Shown one piece after another: positions 1 to 10,515 of a stretch of DNA of 64,000 bases (within the stretch, counting starts at the first letter, position 1; the number at the start of each line of letters is the position of its first letter). The translations under genes and the position numbers were made by a program. The notes under the pieces were generated by a model. The model was not told the DNA's origin, made no database searches, and was given only the letters and a program-made list of their open reading frames with translations. The DNA comes from Anarhynchus alexandrinus (taxonomy: Eukaryota; Chordata; Aves; Charadriiformes; Charadriidae), in assembly GCA_008711295.1 (NCBI GenBank), contig VUYV01000042.1, positions 1,257,834 through 1,321,833 of the forward strand, in the 5' to 3' direction.

Positions 1-1312
1 AGCAAGACCAGCCCTCAGGGATCCCAGGTCCCAGAGACAAGGGAAAAAGTCTGGAGCGAGGAAGTCATACCCTTGGTACAAGAGAATTAGGTCAGAGAGT
101 ACTTAAGCAAACTGGACATACATGAGTCCATGAGCCCTGTTGGGAGGCACCCATGAGTCCTGAGGTTGCTGGCTGATGTCATTATGAGGACACTCTCTAT
201 AATCTTTGACTGATCATGGTGGCTAGAAGTAACTGAAAACTGGAGGAAAGGAAACATCACTCCTGTTTTCAAGAAGGGCAAGGAGGAGGACCCAGGGAGC
301 TACAGACCTGTCAGCCTCACCTCAGTCCCTGGGAAGGTGACGGAGGAGCTGATCCTGGAAATCATTTCTAGACGCATGAAAGACAAGACAATCATCAGGA
401 GTAGTCAGCATGGATTCACCAACAGGAAGTCGTGCTTGACCAACTTCTATGATGAAATGACTGGCCTGATAGATGGCGGGAGTGCAGTGGATATTGTCTA
501 ACTGGACTTCAGTGAGGCTTTGCACACTGTTTGCCATAACATCCTCATAGACAACCTGTTGATGTATGGGCTGGATGAACAGGCAGTGAGGTGGACTGAA
601 ATCTAGCAAAATGGCCAGACCAAAAGTATTATGATCAGTGGCACAAAGACTAGTTGGAGGCCAGTAACAGGGGATATAACCCAGGGGCCAATAGTTGGTC
701 CAACCCTGTTCAACATCTTCGTTAATGGCCTGGATGACACGTGTCCCCCAGCAAGTTTGCTGATGGTACAAAACTGGAAGGAATGGCTGATATGCCAGAG
801 GGTTGTGCTGCTACCCAGAGGGACCTTGACAGGCTGGAGAAATGGACTGACAGGAACCTCATGAAGTTCAACAAGGAGAAGTGCAAAGTCCTGCACTTGG
901 GGAGGAGTAACCCCATGCACTGATATATGCTGGGGTACACCCAGCTGGAAAGCAACTCCATAGAGAAGGACCTGGTGGACGACACCTGACCATGAGCCTG
1001 CAACATGCCCTTAGCAAAGAGGACCATCTTTCTGTTGGGTTGAACTATACAGAGCATTGCCAATGTTAACAGCCATGATCCACAAGTTGAAACATTTGAA
1101 GGTCCATCTGAATAAAACACTTTTTTACTGTGAGAGTGATCAAAAACTGGAACAAGTTGCCCAAAGAAGTTGTCTCCATGTGTCCGTCCATGGAGACATT
1201 AAAAACTGACTGGACACAGTCCTGGGCAACCTGCTTTAGCTGGCCCTGCTTGAGCAAGGAGGTTGGACTAGATGATCTCAAGAGGTCCATTCTAAACTCT
1301 GATTCTGTGATG
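1..1312 (+). mobile_element. Old CR1 LINE copy, ORF2/RT region to 3' end, cut by the window edge
   Basis: Homology to CR1 ORF2 starts at the first base, so the element runs off the left edge. Landmarks on the plus strand are an 'EDPGSYRPVSL'-like block near 285-320, 'SSQHGFT' near 400-420, 'LDFSEALHTV' near 502-530 (motif A of the reverse transcriptase), and '[12 protein letters not shown]' near 745-780, where the catalytic FADD has become FADG. '[14 protein letters not shown]' follows near 865-905. After about 1020 some 300 bp of the usual CR1 sequence is missing; homology resumes near 1095 ('FFTVRVIKNWNKLPKEVV'). The CR1 3' signature 'gttggactagatgatct' lies at 1261-1278, and the copy ends in a degenerate 'gattctgtgatgatg'. 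Stops and frameshifts are scattered throughout, so the copy is dead and old. Confidence 0.9.
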
Positions 1313-1317
1313 ATGTA

Positions 1318-1830
1318 GACTAGATATCCAACCATGTCTCTCCAATTTGGTTGTACAGATACTATGGGATGCTGTGCCAAAAATCTTGCTAAAACCCATT
1401 CACTGCTCTCCACTCATCCGTAGAGCTAGTCACCTCCTCATAGAGGCAAATCAGGTTGGTCAGGCATGACTTACCCTTGGTCTTGTGGGTTGTTCCCATT
1501 TATCCAATTCTTCATGTGCTTCTAGGAAGATTTGCTTCTTAACATTCCTAGACACTCAAGATAGACTGGTGGTTACCTACTTTCTTTTCTACAGGATAAG
1601 CTTGATGTCTGCCTTTTTCTACCCATCAGGAACCTATTCCAGTCATCATAAATTTTTGAAAATGTTAAAAAGTAGGCTTACAACTGTATCAACCAATGCC
1701 CTCAGCACCCTTGGATTCATCTTATCTGATCCCATGGACTTGTGTATGCTCATCTTGCTTAAGTGAACTTGATCTTCCTCTACTGTGGGTAACAGTTCAC
1801 TCCTACAGACTGTCACCAGCCAGAGAAAAC
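1318..1830 (-). mobile_element. Old CR1 LINE fragment, N-terminal part of the RT domain, opposite orientation
   Basis: Read on the minus strand, the sequence matches the CR1 ORF2 stretch just upstream of and into the reverse transcriptase. 'EEDQVHLSKM' and 'HKSMGSDKMNPRVLRAL' lie at about 1690-1790, followed by a degraded counterpart of 'CLTNLI..YDE.T' and 'STDEWRAVN' near 1400-1470. It has many substitutions and several stops. It stops abruptly at about 1318, a few bases from the 3' tail of the neighbouring plus-strand copy. This suggests that the plus-strand copy inserted into this one, whose remainder would then lie left of the window. Type and orientation are well supported; exact ends are approximate. 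Confidence 0.75.
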
Positions 1831-4800
1831 TGGGAATCTGAGGGTATACCTTAACAGTATAAATGTCATTTTTAGAAATTGTAAGGGGAAAACAGTGAAG
1901 AAAACAAACCACTGCATATATTGTGTTTATTCTGCATGATTATGCTCCACCACGTGAGAGTCATCTCAGCAGCTAAAGAAGGTGTAAAGAACCTACATCC
2001 AAAAATGAATTTGTGCTGTAAAAGAAAGAAAATAAATGTAACTAGTAAAATTAGTGGACTCATTGCACATCATCCTTATTTTGGCATGCAGCTCTTTAAT
2101 TACATTATGCAAAACAAAAGCAATCACAGAGGTGACGGATCTCTTCTCCTTCAGATTGTGTTCTACTTGACATAAGTGACAGTGTACTTTTAAATGCTTA
2201 GAGACAAAGATCTCTCAGACAATGATCATTTGCTACAACATAGAGGAGAAAAATGAAAATGATTACTTTTATTTTAGTCTTTATTCTGCCATCATAACCA
2301 CAATGTGCTAATTAGGGAATATTCTGAGTAGAGTAGACAGTGTGGAGAGACATTCAGGTCTTCAATACATAAACTTGGATCTATTGATAATGGTCAAGAA
2401 CATCACTCGGATGAAAATCCCTCCTTTGACAGCTTATTGCCAAATAGAGCAAATACGTCAAAAAGCTGAGAATAAGATTGAGAAATTAACCTCTCTAAAG
2501 CTGCTGGAATTTGGATCTACTTTTTTGTCTTCCACTGTCATCCCCTTGCATATTCTTCTTATTGCTCTTGTGAACAGGCTTCCCTAGCATTCTCAAGGTT
2601 GACTGAGTTTAGGACTTAAACATATATGCAGTATTTTTTTTCAGGAATTAATTAGATAAAGAGAGTAGTTTTCATTATTATTTCCAGATTATTTTTTTTT
2701 TTTAACCAGAGGTGGCTAAAGAAAAAAAGCAAAATTTCCTGCAGAAAATGCTGTTTTCTTGTAATCGAAAATGTTTTGCAAGAATGTCATGTGTGTCACA
2801 AAATCAGTGTCAAAGGGAAGCCTTCTGACTTTCTCATTCATATCACTAGTGTAAAAACATTTCACTAATGTCAAAATATTCTGTTTCACATTTATTATTT
2901 CATATTCATTTTTTATCTGAACATGTTCTTTAATTCTTCAGAATCAAATCTTTCATGTTTCTGAACAGATCTTTTTGGTTGCAAAATTCATTCCATAAAA
3001 AAAGACCTAAGTGTGAGCTGTTCACTCCAATTTGCAACAAAAGAGGACACAAGCCCAGAAATTTGAGTTTCTTACTTGTTCTATTTACCACCAATTCATG
3101 CCTAACAAATATCTGGAAAAAAATATATTTCAAATTTTTCTCAGCCACAAGGAGAGATGCAGCCTTACCTTTATTGTCACTTTACCCTTCACTGTACTCA
3201 AATTCCACCTCTGTGTAGATTTCTAGATGTACCAGAAAGCCTTAGCATTCAGCAGTTACAACCTTTAGGATCTGTCTGGCTGTCTAAGGTTTTAGTAATG
3301 CCTGTGGGGTTTCTAAACAATTGTTGTCACTTTCCCAATGAACTACACTTAAATACAATTTGCTGGAGAAGGACTAACACCATTCCCTTGGCCATTATAG
3401 GCAGGGTTTTTGATACCATTCCAGGAAACCTTGCCACTGACAGATTGCTGATAGTTCTGGGAATAAAGTTCAGCTCCAGTACACTGGGCTTCCCAATACC
3501 TTAATGAAATTCCTGGAAGTGCCTTTTTTAGATAGAAGCACTTAATGGAACGACATAAAACCAGGAAAATGCAAGTAACATAGCTGTGTTTTTGCAAGTG
3601 CCTCAAAGTTCAGGGACATAATACTGAGAATGCCGCTAATCTATCTCTGCATCAGTAGCTTTTCTTCTAAATGCAAAAATGTATCTGAAAACAAAGGCAT
3701 TACAGACTCATCCATCAGTCACAGAAATATTCAAGCCAGTGAGTTAGGTTTTCTAGATGGATTATATTAGCATTTTCTGAACATCTGCACACCTCAAAGG
3801 CTTATGTGATGTATCCTCACCACACTCCTACAAGTTAAGAAAATTCTGCTTCGCATTTTGCTGTTGAAGAGCTAAAGCACAACTAGGCACTGGTCCCCCA
3901 TTAAAGCATTTATGTACGATGGTATTCGCTGTTCACAGTGTGTATCTCTTACATACTGGAAACTGATGAAATCCACATCAGCTTGAAAGCTGGAGAAGAG
4001 CGAGAGATTCATCATAGGGCTATAATATCTTGGGTGTGCACCCAAATATTGAGGCATTGCATAAAATGTGGATATTGACCTGTTACAATTTGCGGTGCCA
4101 ACTCAATTAGGATTGCTTTAAGCATGGGCACTAGTTCATCTCTTGCTTGGAAGATACAGAGGAATGCCTATGTTTTGGCCCCACCAGGGCTTAAGGGTTA
4201 TAACTGTTCAACATCTCCAAATACAGATGGTTCCAGGCATAGTCTGGAAAATGCCATCAGGCACCGAGGCAATTTTATTCACTGGTTGATAACTAAATTA
4301 GATTTAGGAGCTGAACATGGAAATTCTCATCTGAGCCCTATCAAGCTTAGGTGTCTGGTCAAAGGCAACCTGTTATGCATACTATAAAGAAAAGATCTGA
4401 ACCACTATTTCTCAGATCTGAAGAAAGTGTCTTCACACTGCTAGATCAGACATCCTAACGGCATTTACATGCTGAATAGTTCCACCACAGCAAAATGCCT
4501 GCTGCCACCTGAAAAATGCTTTCAGAGAAGGATTCCAAAAAAGTCAGATATCTGCATAGTCAGAGTGACATGTTCACAGATGGAGAGAAAGGATGCTGTG
4601 TGCAGTTTGCTGCTACAATAAGGTATGGTGCAAAGAGGACTATTAAGGGAACTATCACACAGAAGACTGAGGAACAGAACAAAATAAACATCTTGCAGAC
4701 TGGCCTCAAAAACGCCTTAAGTGGGTCCCACCCACAAGATTAAATTCAGAAGAGGTGTCAGGTATGTTAAAGAGAAGTCTGGTAGGAACTTTTTGCCTCA

Positions 4801-5699
4801 GAAAATATACCTCTCCTTGGAAGAGATGCCCAGGAAAAGCTTGATATTTTTATCTTTCGGTTCAGGGAGTGGGAAAGCTGATGAGGTGGGCAGACTCACA
4901 TGCAAGGCAGACAGAAGAGCTGTGCCAGGTAGTCCAGTGTTTATAGCTTGTGTTCTTTTAACTCATTCTGCAAAAAGATATGGTTCCTGGTTTTCTATCC
5001 TGTCCATCTAACAATATGGTGAATATTATTTGACAGTTGCGTAGCATATGAATTTCAAAATCTCTGTACTTTGCTATTTTTATCATAGGCAGCTTCTTTA
5101 ATGTCTATGTCTAAAGTTCAGTGTGTACAACTATATAGAAGCATCCACAGAAATGAATCATTCTGGGGAGGGCTGGTGGCCAGGAACATTAACTGAGAGC
5201 ATGCAAATACTTTTGCCAGACCAAGACCCCCACGTAATTCAGTCACAGAGATGAGGAGTGAAAGCCAGATTCTGATCCTGAGACACAGCTCTGGTCAATG
5301 GAAAATGTTTCTTTTGAAAAGGCCATTTGTGAAACATCAGAGTGGGGTTTTTTAGCAGCTCTTTGAAAAGAATCAGGCATCTCCCTTATCCTGCAAAGTG
5401 GTCCAAACCCTACCTGCTTAACCATATCGCATTGGTTCATAATTAAAAGCTTTCTTTTGCAGTCATAGTAATTGCATGGGGTTTTTTGTTTTGTTACTCC
5501 ATTGCTGTTAGAAGCAAAGGCCAACCATCTGTTGGGAAATTTTGGGGACAAATGAAACAGGTGAATAACTTCTCCAGCAGTATTTCACATTAGCCTCCAC
5601 TGTTTCCACAATTCTAGCTCTAGCTGGAGCTTTGCTGAATTCAGCCTGTAGATATTTTTATTGAACTTTGAATTCAGTATAGTAAAAGTCTGACGAAAC
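1831..5699. other. AT-rich non-coding stretch
   Basis: No convincing gene is seen. Open frames here (for example 3157-3504, 4124-4387 and 4516-4743) are short, lack recognisable domains, and are often matched by frames on the other strand. One weak MIR-like remnant near 3812-3885 is listed separately. A poly-T run lies at about 2691-2702. Confidence 0.6.
3812..3885 (-). repeat. Possible MIR/CORE-SINE remnant
   Basis: The plus strand reads 'atcctcaccacactcctac', then 'cgcattttgctgttgaaga', then 'gctaaagcac'. This resembles the reverse complement of the MIR 3' half (atcctcacaacaacc ... ccattttacagatgagg ... ctgaggcac). The match is by eye over about 70 bases with many differences, so the call is tentative. 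Confidence 0.35.
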
Positions 5700-6015
5700 T
5701 AGTTTACTTTTTAAGAAGTAAAGTCAATGCTTTTATGCCTATCCTGTTGTATAGGCAGAGGAACTCTTAATAAATATGCTAAGTTCTTGAAAAAAATGTG
5801 TTGGAAGATGTAAAGGAATGTTCATGAATAGATAATTAAATTTAGGGACTATAGTCATTTTAATTATATTTACTTTGCTAATCAGAGACATTGGGAGTTG
5901 CATCCATTTATTGAGAGCTTGACAGGTTTTATCTAAGAGCATTTTATAATTAAGATCATATATTAACTCCTTGCTTGAGGTAATAAATATTCCTAGGTTA
6001 TTTAACATGGAAAGC
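5700..6015 (-). pseudogene. L1/Tx1-type LINE reverse-transcriptase fragment
   Basis: Minus-strand translation reads 'NNLGIFITSSKELIYDLNY', then 'LNKWMQLPMSLISKVNIIKM', then 'TIVPKFNYLFMNIPLHLP' and 'THFFQELSIFI'. This matches the conserved segment downstream of the catalytic centre of L1-clade RTs (general pattern YLGI.IT ... W..LPLSLIGRINIIKM..LPKFLYLFQ.IP..LP..FF..L). The frame is open for about 94 codons (to 5739) and ends at a stop. In the next frame 'YNRIGIKALTLLLKK' (about 5700-5745) resembles the following conserved block, implying a frameshift near 5755-5765. No upstream catalytic YADD-type part or poly-A tail is visible. It is unlike CR1, which lacks this signature. It is a remnant, not a functional gene. 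Clade assignment rests on pattern recognition only. Confidence 0.65.
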
Positions 6016-6240
6016 AAAGTCTGTTACTCAGCTGAAAGTAGTCACTGTGTATTCTGGAAGAATAATTTTGTACAGGACAAGCCTCTTTCTCCCCCTCCCC
6101 CCAGTTAAATCTGAGGTTTAAAAGAGAAAAAAATCTTTGTTAAACATTTTGGGTTGGAGAAACAGAGGACTAGAGAAAAAATGCTTCCATGTATTATTTT
6201 GATCCAAATTAATATTCTTTTTCTTTGTTTTACAACATCT

Positions 6241-6266
6241 TTCTAGAAGCCCAGTAGCTTCTAGAA
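6241..6266. repeat. Perfect hairpin, 10-bp stem
   Basis: TTCTAGAAGC, a 6-nt loop (CCAGTA), then GCTTCTAGAA: a perfect 10-bp inverted repeat. No transposon or RNA family is recognised. Confidence 0.8.
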
Positions 6267-6286
6267 TCTAAAGCAGATATTTTTTT

Positions 6287-6310
6287 CAGAAAAAAAAAGG
6301 TTTTTTTCTG
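6287..6310. repeat. Perfect A/T-rich hairpin, 10-bp stem
   Basis: CAGAAAAAAA, a 4-nt loop (AAGG), then TTTTTTTCTG: a second perfect 10-bp inverted repeat only 20 bases after the first. Confidence 0.75.
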
Positions 6311-8077
6311 ATGTCCTGTCTTACCACACACTCAGAAATATGACAACAGCTGACAGAGTTAACGGTTCAAAAATGCCTGAATCACTTATCTTGTTGGAGG
6401 ATAGAAATACTGTTTAATTCTGGACTAACGTTCAATTATTTCCCACAGCCATGTTGCACATTTTTGTAGAAATGAAGTGTTTATTTTTTTAACTGCCCTA
6501 ATGCCATTCCAGAATTCAATTCCACACCTCAAATATTTTCTCTTTCTTCTTGCTAGATCCCCTCAGGAATTTTGCTATGACAAACGATGGCCACCAGGGC
6601 CACAGAAAAATGCAGGGATCTTAGTAAGAATGAACCCCACTTTGCTGAACCAAATTCACACAGTACAAACCAGCTGTTTGCATGGAGATTACATTAGTGC
6701 AATCTGTCCTCAGGCATGAGGGGATGCCTGAATCCTCCTGTGAACTGACTATGCAGCTGCTTTAAATTCCAGCCTCAGTGATACAAGTCAGGGATGTAAC
6801 TGGCTAGACTATTCTTCCTGGTACCAATATCATGCAACTAAGATAGCTCACATTCCTGATTCTTAATCTGGAAAACTGGAGTGCAAATAAGAGGGTATTT
6901 CACTGTCTCTGTGTTGTCTTTTTTTTTTTTTAAATACTAAAAATCCTTCATATTTTGCAAGTGGAAGTTTGATTGATTACAACTGGCCCTTTTGTTCCTC
7001 TCTAGACATTACTGTGCGAATTTGTGAGGCAGGCAGGTAATACACAGTTCTGATACTTGCATCTCTCTGTCACGAAAGTAGATATACATAAGGCATCAAC
7101 AGATTGAGCATAGCTATACACAGATGTTGACATGTGCATACAATATGAATGTTCAAACCTTAACAACCATATTTCAAACAGCAGCAATAGTGAAGTGTCA
7201 TCTTAACATTTTTAGTAGCTGTCCTTGAATGATATTTTTGCGCTGTGTTCTCACCACAGTCCTTTCCAGTTGATTGCTTTCCCCCTGCCCCAAACACAGC
7301 ACTCCATAATATGTACCACTGAGAGACGAAATGGTGATATAAACACTAATATGCATACTCTTGAATAGAGTAGTGCTCTGGGTATACAAATACGCCTTTC
7401 TAGCACAGATTTGAGGCTAATTAAATATCAGTTGTGTTGTAAAACACTCTCAGGATCATTCTGCCTTTAAGTGTTATCAAGACTTTTTAAAGCTCTCAAA
7501 GTGGCACTAAACAGAGAAACTTACACATTTAAGCACTGTTCTCTTTTTCTCATTTTCTACTGAGGTCTCTTGGTTATTTAATTTTTAGAAAGAAAGATTG
7601 CAGTGGGTATTCCTTCCTTGAACACATTTTGCAGCTGTCCGGCTTTAATTGGCAAATTCTACAAAGATAAAAGTAGTAGAGTGGTGAACAAGCACCAGAA
7701 GAGAAGTAGTAGTGATTCTTGATAAGAATGTTGAGAAGCAGCTGATTATTACTAGTTTACAGAAATCTTGCGGGTCTTCATGCTTCAGTGCTGTGAAGGG
7801 AAGCATTTTGCTAAGACTCTAACGAATCATTTGCAAAGCACACAGAATGAAGCTTATACCTTGTTGGTAATGCACACACGAGTTCTTTAGCACTGTTATT
7901 TTCATGGAAGATTCAAGGATAAATGTAATGTTTTAATATTGCTCTTCCCTCGACATTCACCTAATAAAACCACAAATCATTGAGTGTTAGTATAACACAG
8001 CAAGTATTTAACACTAATTTTCAAGCGTATTGTTCCCTGGTGATTTTACCAACAGGAATATTGCCTGAGAGAATTTA

Positions 8078-8391
8078 TACACATGACAAACTTTTCAGCA
8101 GGGCCTGTTATGGTAGGACAGGGTGTAATTGCCTTAAACTAAAAGAAGGAAGATTTAAACTAGATATAAGGAAGAAATTTTTTACAGTAAGGGTGGTGAA
8201 ACACTGGAAGAGGTTGCCCAGATTGGTGGTAGATGCCCCATCCCTGGAAATATTCAAGGTCCGGTTGGATGGGACTCTGAGCAACCTGATCTAGTTGAAG
8301 ATGTCCCTGCTCATTGCAGGGGTTTGGACTAGATGACTTTTAAAGGTCCCTTCCAACACAAAATATTCTACGATTCCATGGTTCTATGGTA
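8078..8391 (+). mobile_element. CR1 LINE 3' end (C-terminus of ORF2 plus 3' tail)
   Basis: A 5'-truncated CR1. The translated part reads 'DKLFSRACYGRTG', 'LKLKEGRFKLDIRKKFFTV', 'RVVKHWKRLPRLVVDAPS' and 'LEIFKVRLDGTLSNLI', the conserved C-terminus of CR1 ORF2, ending at the TAG near 8292-8294. The 3' untranslated tail contains 'ttggactagatgactttta' and 'ggtcccttccaac' and ends in 'attctacgattccatggttc'. Its wording is closest to the minus-strand copy at 41106-42010, so both probably belong to the same CR1 subfamily. The frame is open over the whole C-terminus, so decay is moderate. Confidence 0.93.
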
Positions 8392-10149
8392 CGGCCTATC
8401 AGGACTGTAAAAATGCCTCAGACTGAGAAAAAAGCTTTAATTTATGTCTGTATGTTAAGGAACAAAAAAAAAAGGTGGATTGCATTGATAAGAAAGACCA
8501 TAATTCTTCTCTGGCTATTTTTACAATTGTTTCATAGAAAGAATTTTAAAAATGTGCATCTTCCATAGCAGTTATTTGCAGTATCAAACCATTGATTTTA
8601 AAGCAGAATTCAGATTACTTCAGAGGCATTATATTACATCTTCAGTTTCTGCTTTTACATCTTTGCCCTTTTTAATGCCCTGTCCAATTATCTTTTTTTA
8701 TTTATTTAGTAAATAAAGGATATTATTTCCCATTAAAACCACAGTGTTTGTGAGAGCAGAAAGGCAGTCTTCTAAAAGAGCTATAAATCATCAGTGTTAA
8801 TCTTGTAGAACAATTAATAATTTACAGGGTATTAATATGATAGAGACAATAAAACTCAATAGAATTTTCCTAATTGCCTTACATCTTTTGCATTTTGAAT
8901 TATACTAAGCTTCCAAAACATAAGAAAAATCTTGTGTATAAGAATAACTTTCTATGACATATTGTTACAACCAGCGCTGTTTCCTTCTTTAACATCCTAC
9001 TCCTCATTAGACTAAAACACTGTTCAGAATTGATATTTCTTACAATAAACTTTGCTTTATGGGATTTCAGAGAACCTGGAATAATAAAGTAAATCAATCC
9101 CTTCAGTGATATACAAACTTTATACCCCTCCTCTGGTGTTCTGTTTAAACAAAAGAGAGTCAAAAAAATCCTTGCTCCCCCTCTAACTCTTTTAAGATAA
9201 ATAGTCCCCACTGGAGACATGGAATGTAAAGTCGGTAACACAGTCCATGTAAAGAAGACAATTTGGGGTGGTGCCTTGCATGTGTTTTCTTTTTTTTTTT
9301 TTTCTTTAGCTACTAATACAAATATTAACAAACAGATTGCTTTTCATGAAGGGACTGGGACATGTTCGTCTCAATATTTCCACCCTTTAAGGATGGACCA
9401 TAAGTGAAAAAATGTAAAATAATTTAAGTTTTTTGAGCATTTATGCATCAAATCTACAGTGATATATTCATTTGAAGAAAATTACCCGCTTCGTATATAT
9501 GTTTCATAAGTATATGGTATATCATTACAATATGGTATGCTTTGTGTACCATAGCCTGGCTGAAGCCAAAGACGGACAGAATACTTGAGTGACACGTTGA
9601 AAATTATATCTGTTTTAATCCATCTCCAATAACAAGGCAATTCGATTTATCACCACTATGCCGCATTAACGGTTTAGCACTTCATGACACATTAAACCAG
9701 GACCCTCACCACATATAGCAAAACTGAGATCAAGCTCAGGTAAAGAGAACCACTTGCAGGGATGAGGATTTTTCTCAAGATGTAATGCTGGAGAGACCTT
9801 ATTTGCTTCATCATGACTAGTATTAGTACATGTCAGATGCTAAATGCATGGTCAGTGTTTTATAGCTAGAATTACTGTACTTCTAGTACCTCTTCATTGA
9901 CTTGACTGATACACTATGCATGTGCAGGCACAAAAGAAAGGCAAAGCTCCTCCATGGACAGTTAACTATATTACTTTGTTTTTCATGCTATAGTAGCTAT
10001 GTTACTTCACACTGTTCAAACATTCTCAGGAAGTTATCATTTTGCCTTTAAAAAAACAGCGGGCCTTATTATTTTTAAGCCCTTCTCATACTGAAACTGA
10101 TTTCTGGTCATTAAGTTATTAATTCTAGAGTCAGCCTGGACCGATATAA

Positions 10150-10195
10150 GTATTGTTCCAGCTACTTTATAGTTGAAGAAACTGAGCTTAAGGCT
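10150..10195 (-). repeat. Possible MIR-like SINE remnant
   Basis: The plus strand reads 'tactttatagttgaagaaac' then 'tgagc', similar to the reverse complement of the MIR core (attttacagatgaggaaactgagg). A short tandem 'gcttaaggctca' / 'gcttaaggtgaa' follows. The match is too short for certainty. Confidence 0.3.
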
Positions 10196-10427
10196 CAGCT
10201 TAAGGTGAACAGCCTTAATTGCAGAGATGTCACTACTCAGATATTACATTAGCACCTGAAACCAATGGGAAGTGTAAGTGCAATTTCTGAAAGGCCATGA
10301 GCGATTGTCTGAGGCTACGGAAGCAATCATTATTTGTGGTGGAGTTAGAGTACCTTTACTCATAGGAAGATAGAACCTTACTCTTTATGAATAATGCATG
10401 CCTCACATTCAATATTTCTATCAGGAC

Positions 10428-10515
10428 ATCTTAAAGCACTGAACAAAGGCTGCCAGTATGATTCTTCACATTTTGTAAATGACAAAACAAAAATATCATG
10501 ACAGGGCCAGTCATA
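10428..10515 (-). repeat. Possible MIR/L3-type tail remnant
   Basis: 'cttaaagcactgaacaaagg', then 'cacattttgtaaatgacaaa', resembles the reverse complement of MIR/L3-type ends (aaagcgctttacaaa ... cattttacagatgagg). It is ancient and strongly diverged; the call is tentative. Confidence 0.3.

Larger units (their letters stand above)
6016..8077. other. AT-rich non-coding stretch
   Basis: No coding potential is recognised. It contains the two hairpins listed at 6241-6266 and 6287-6310 and a poly-T run near 6921-6931. Short frames at 6477-6719 and 7002-7187 look like chance. Confidence 0.55.
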
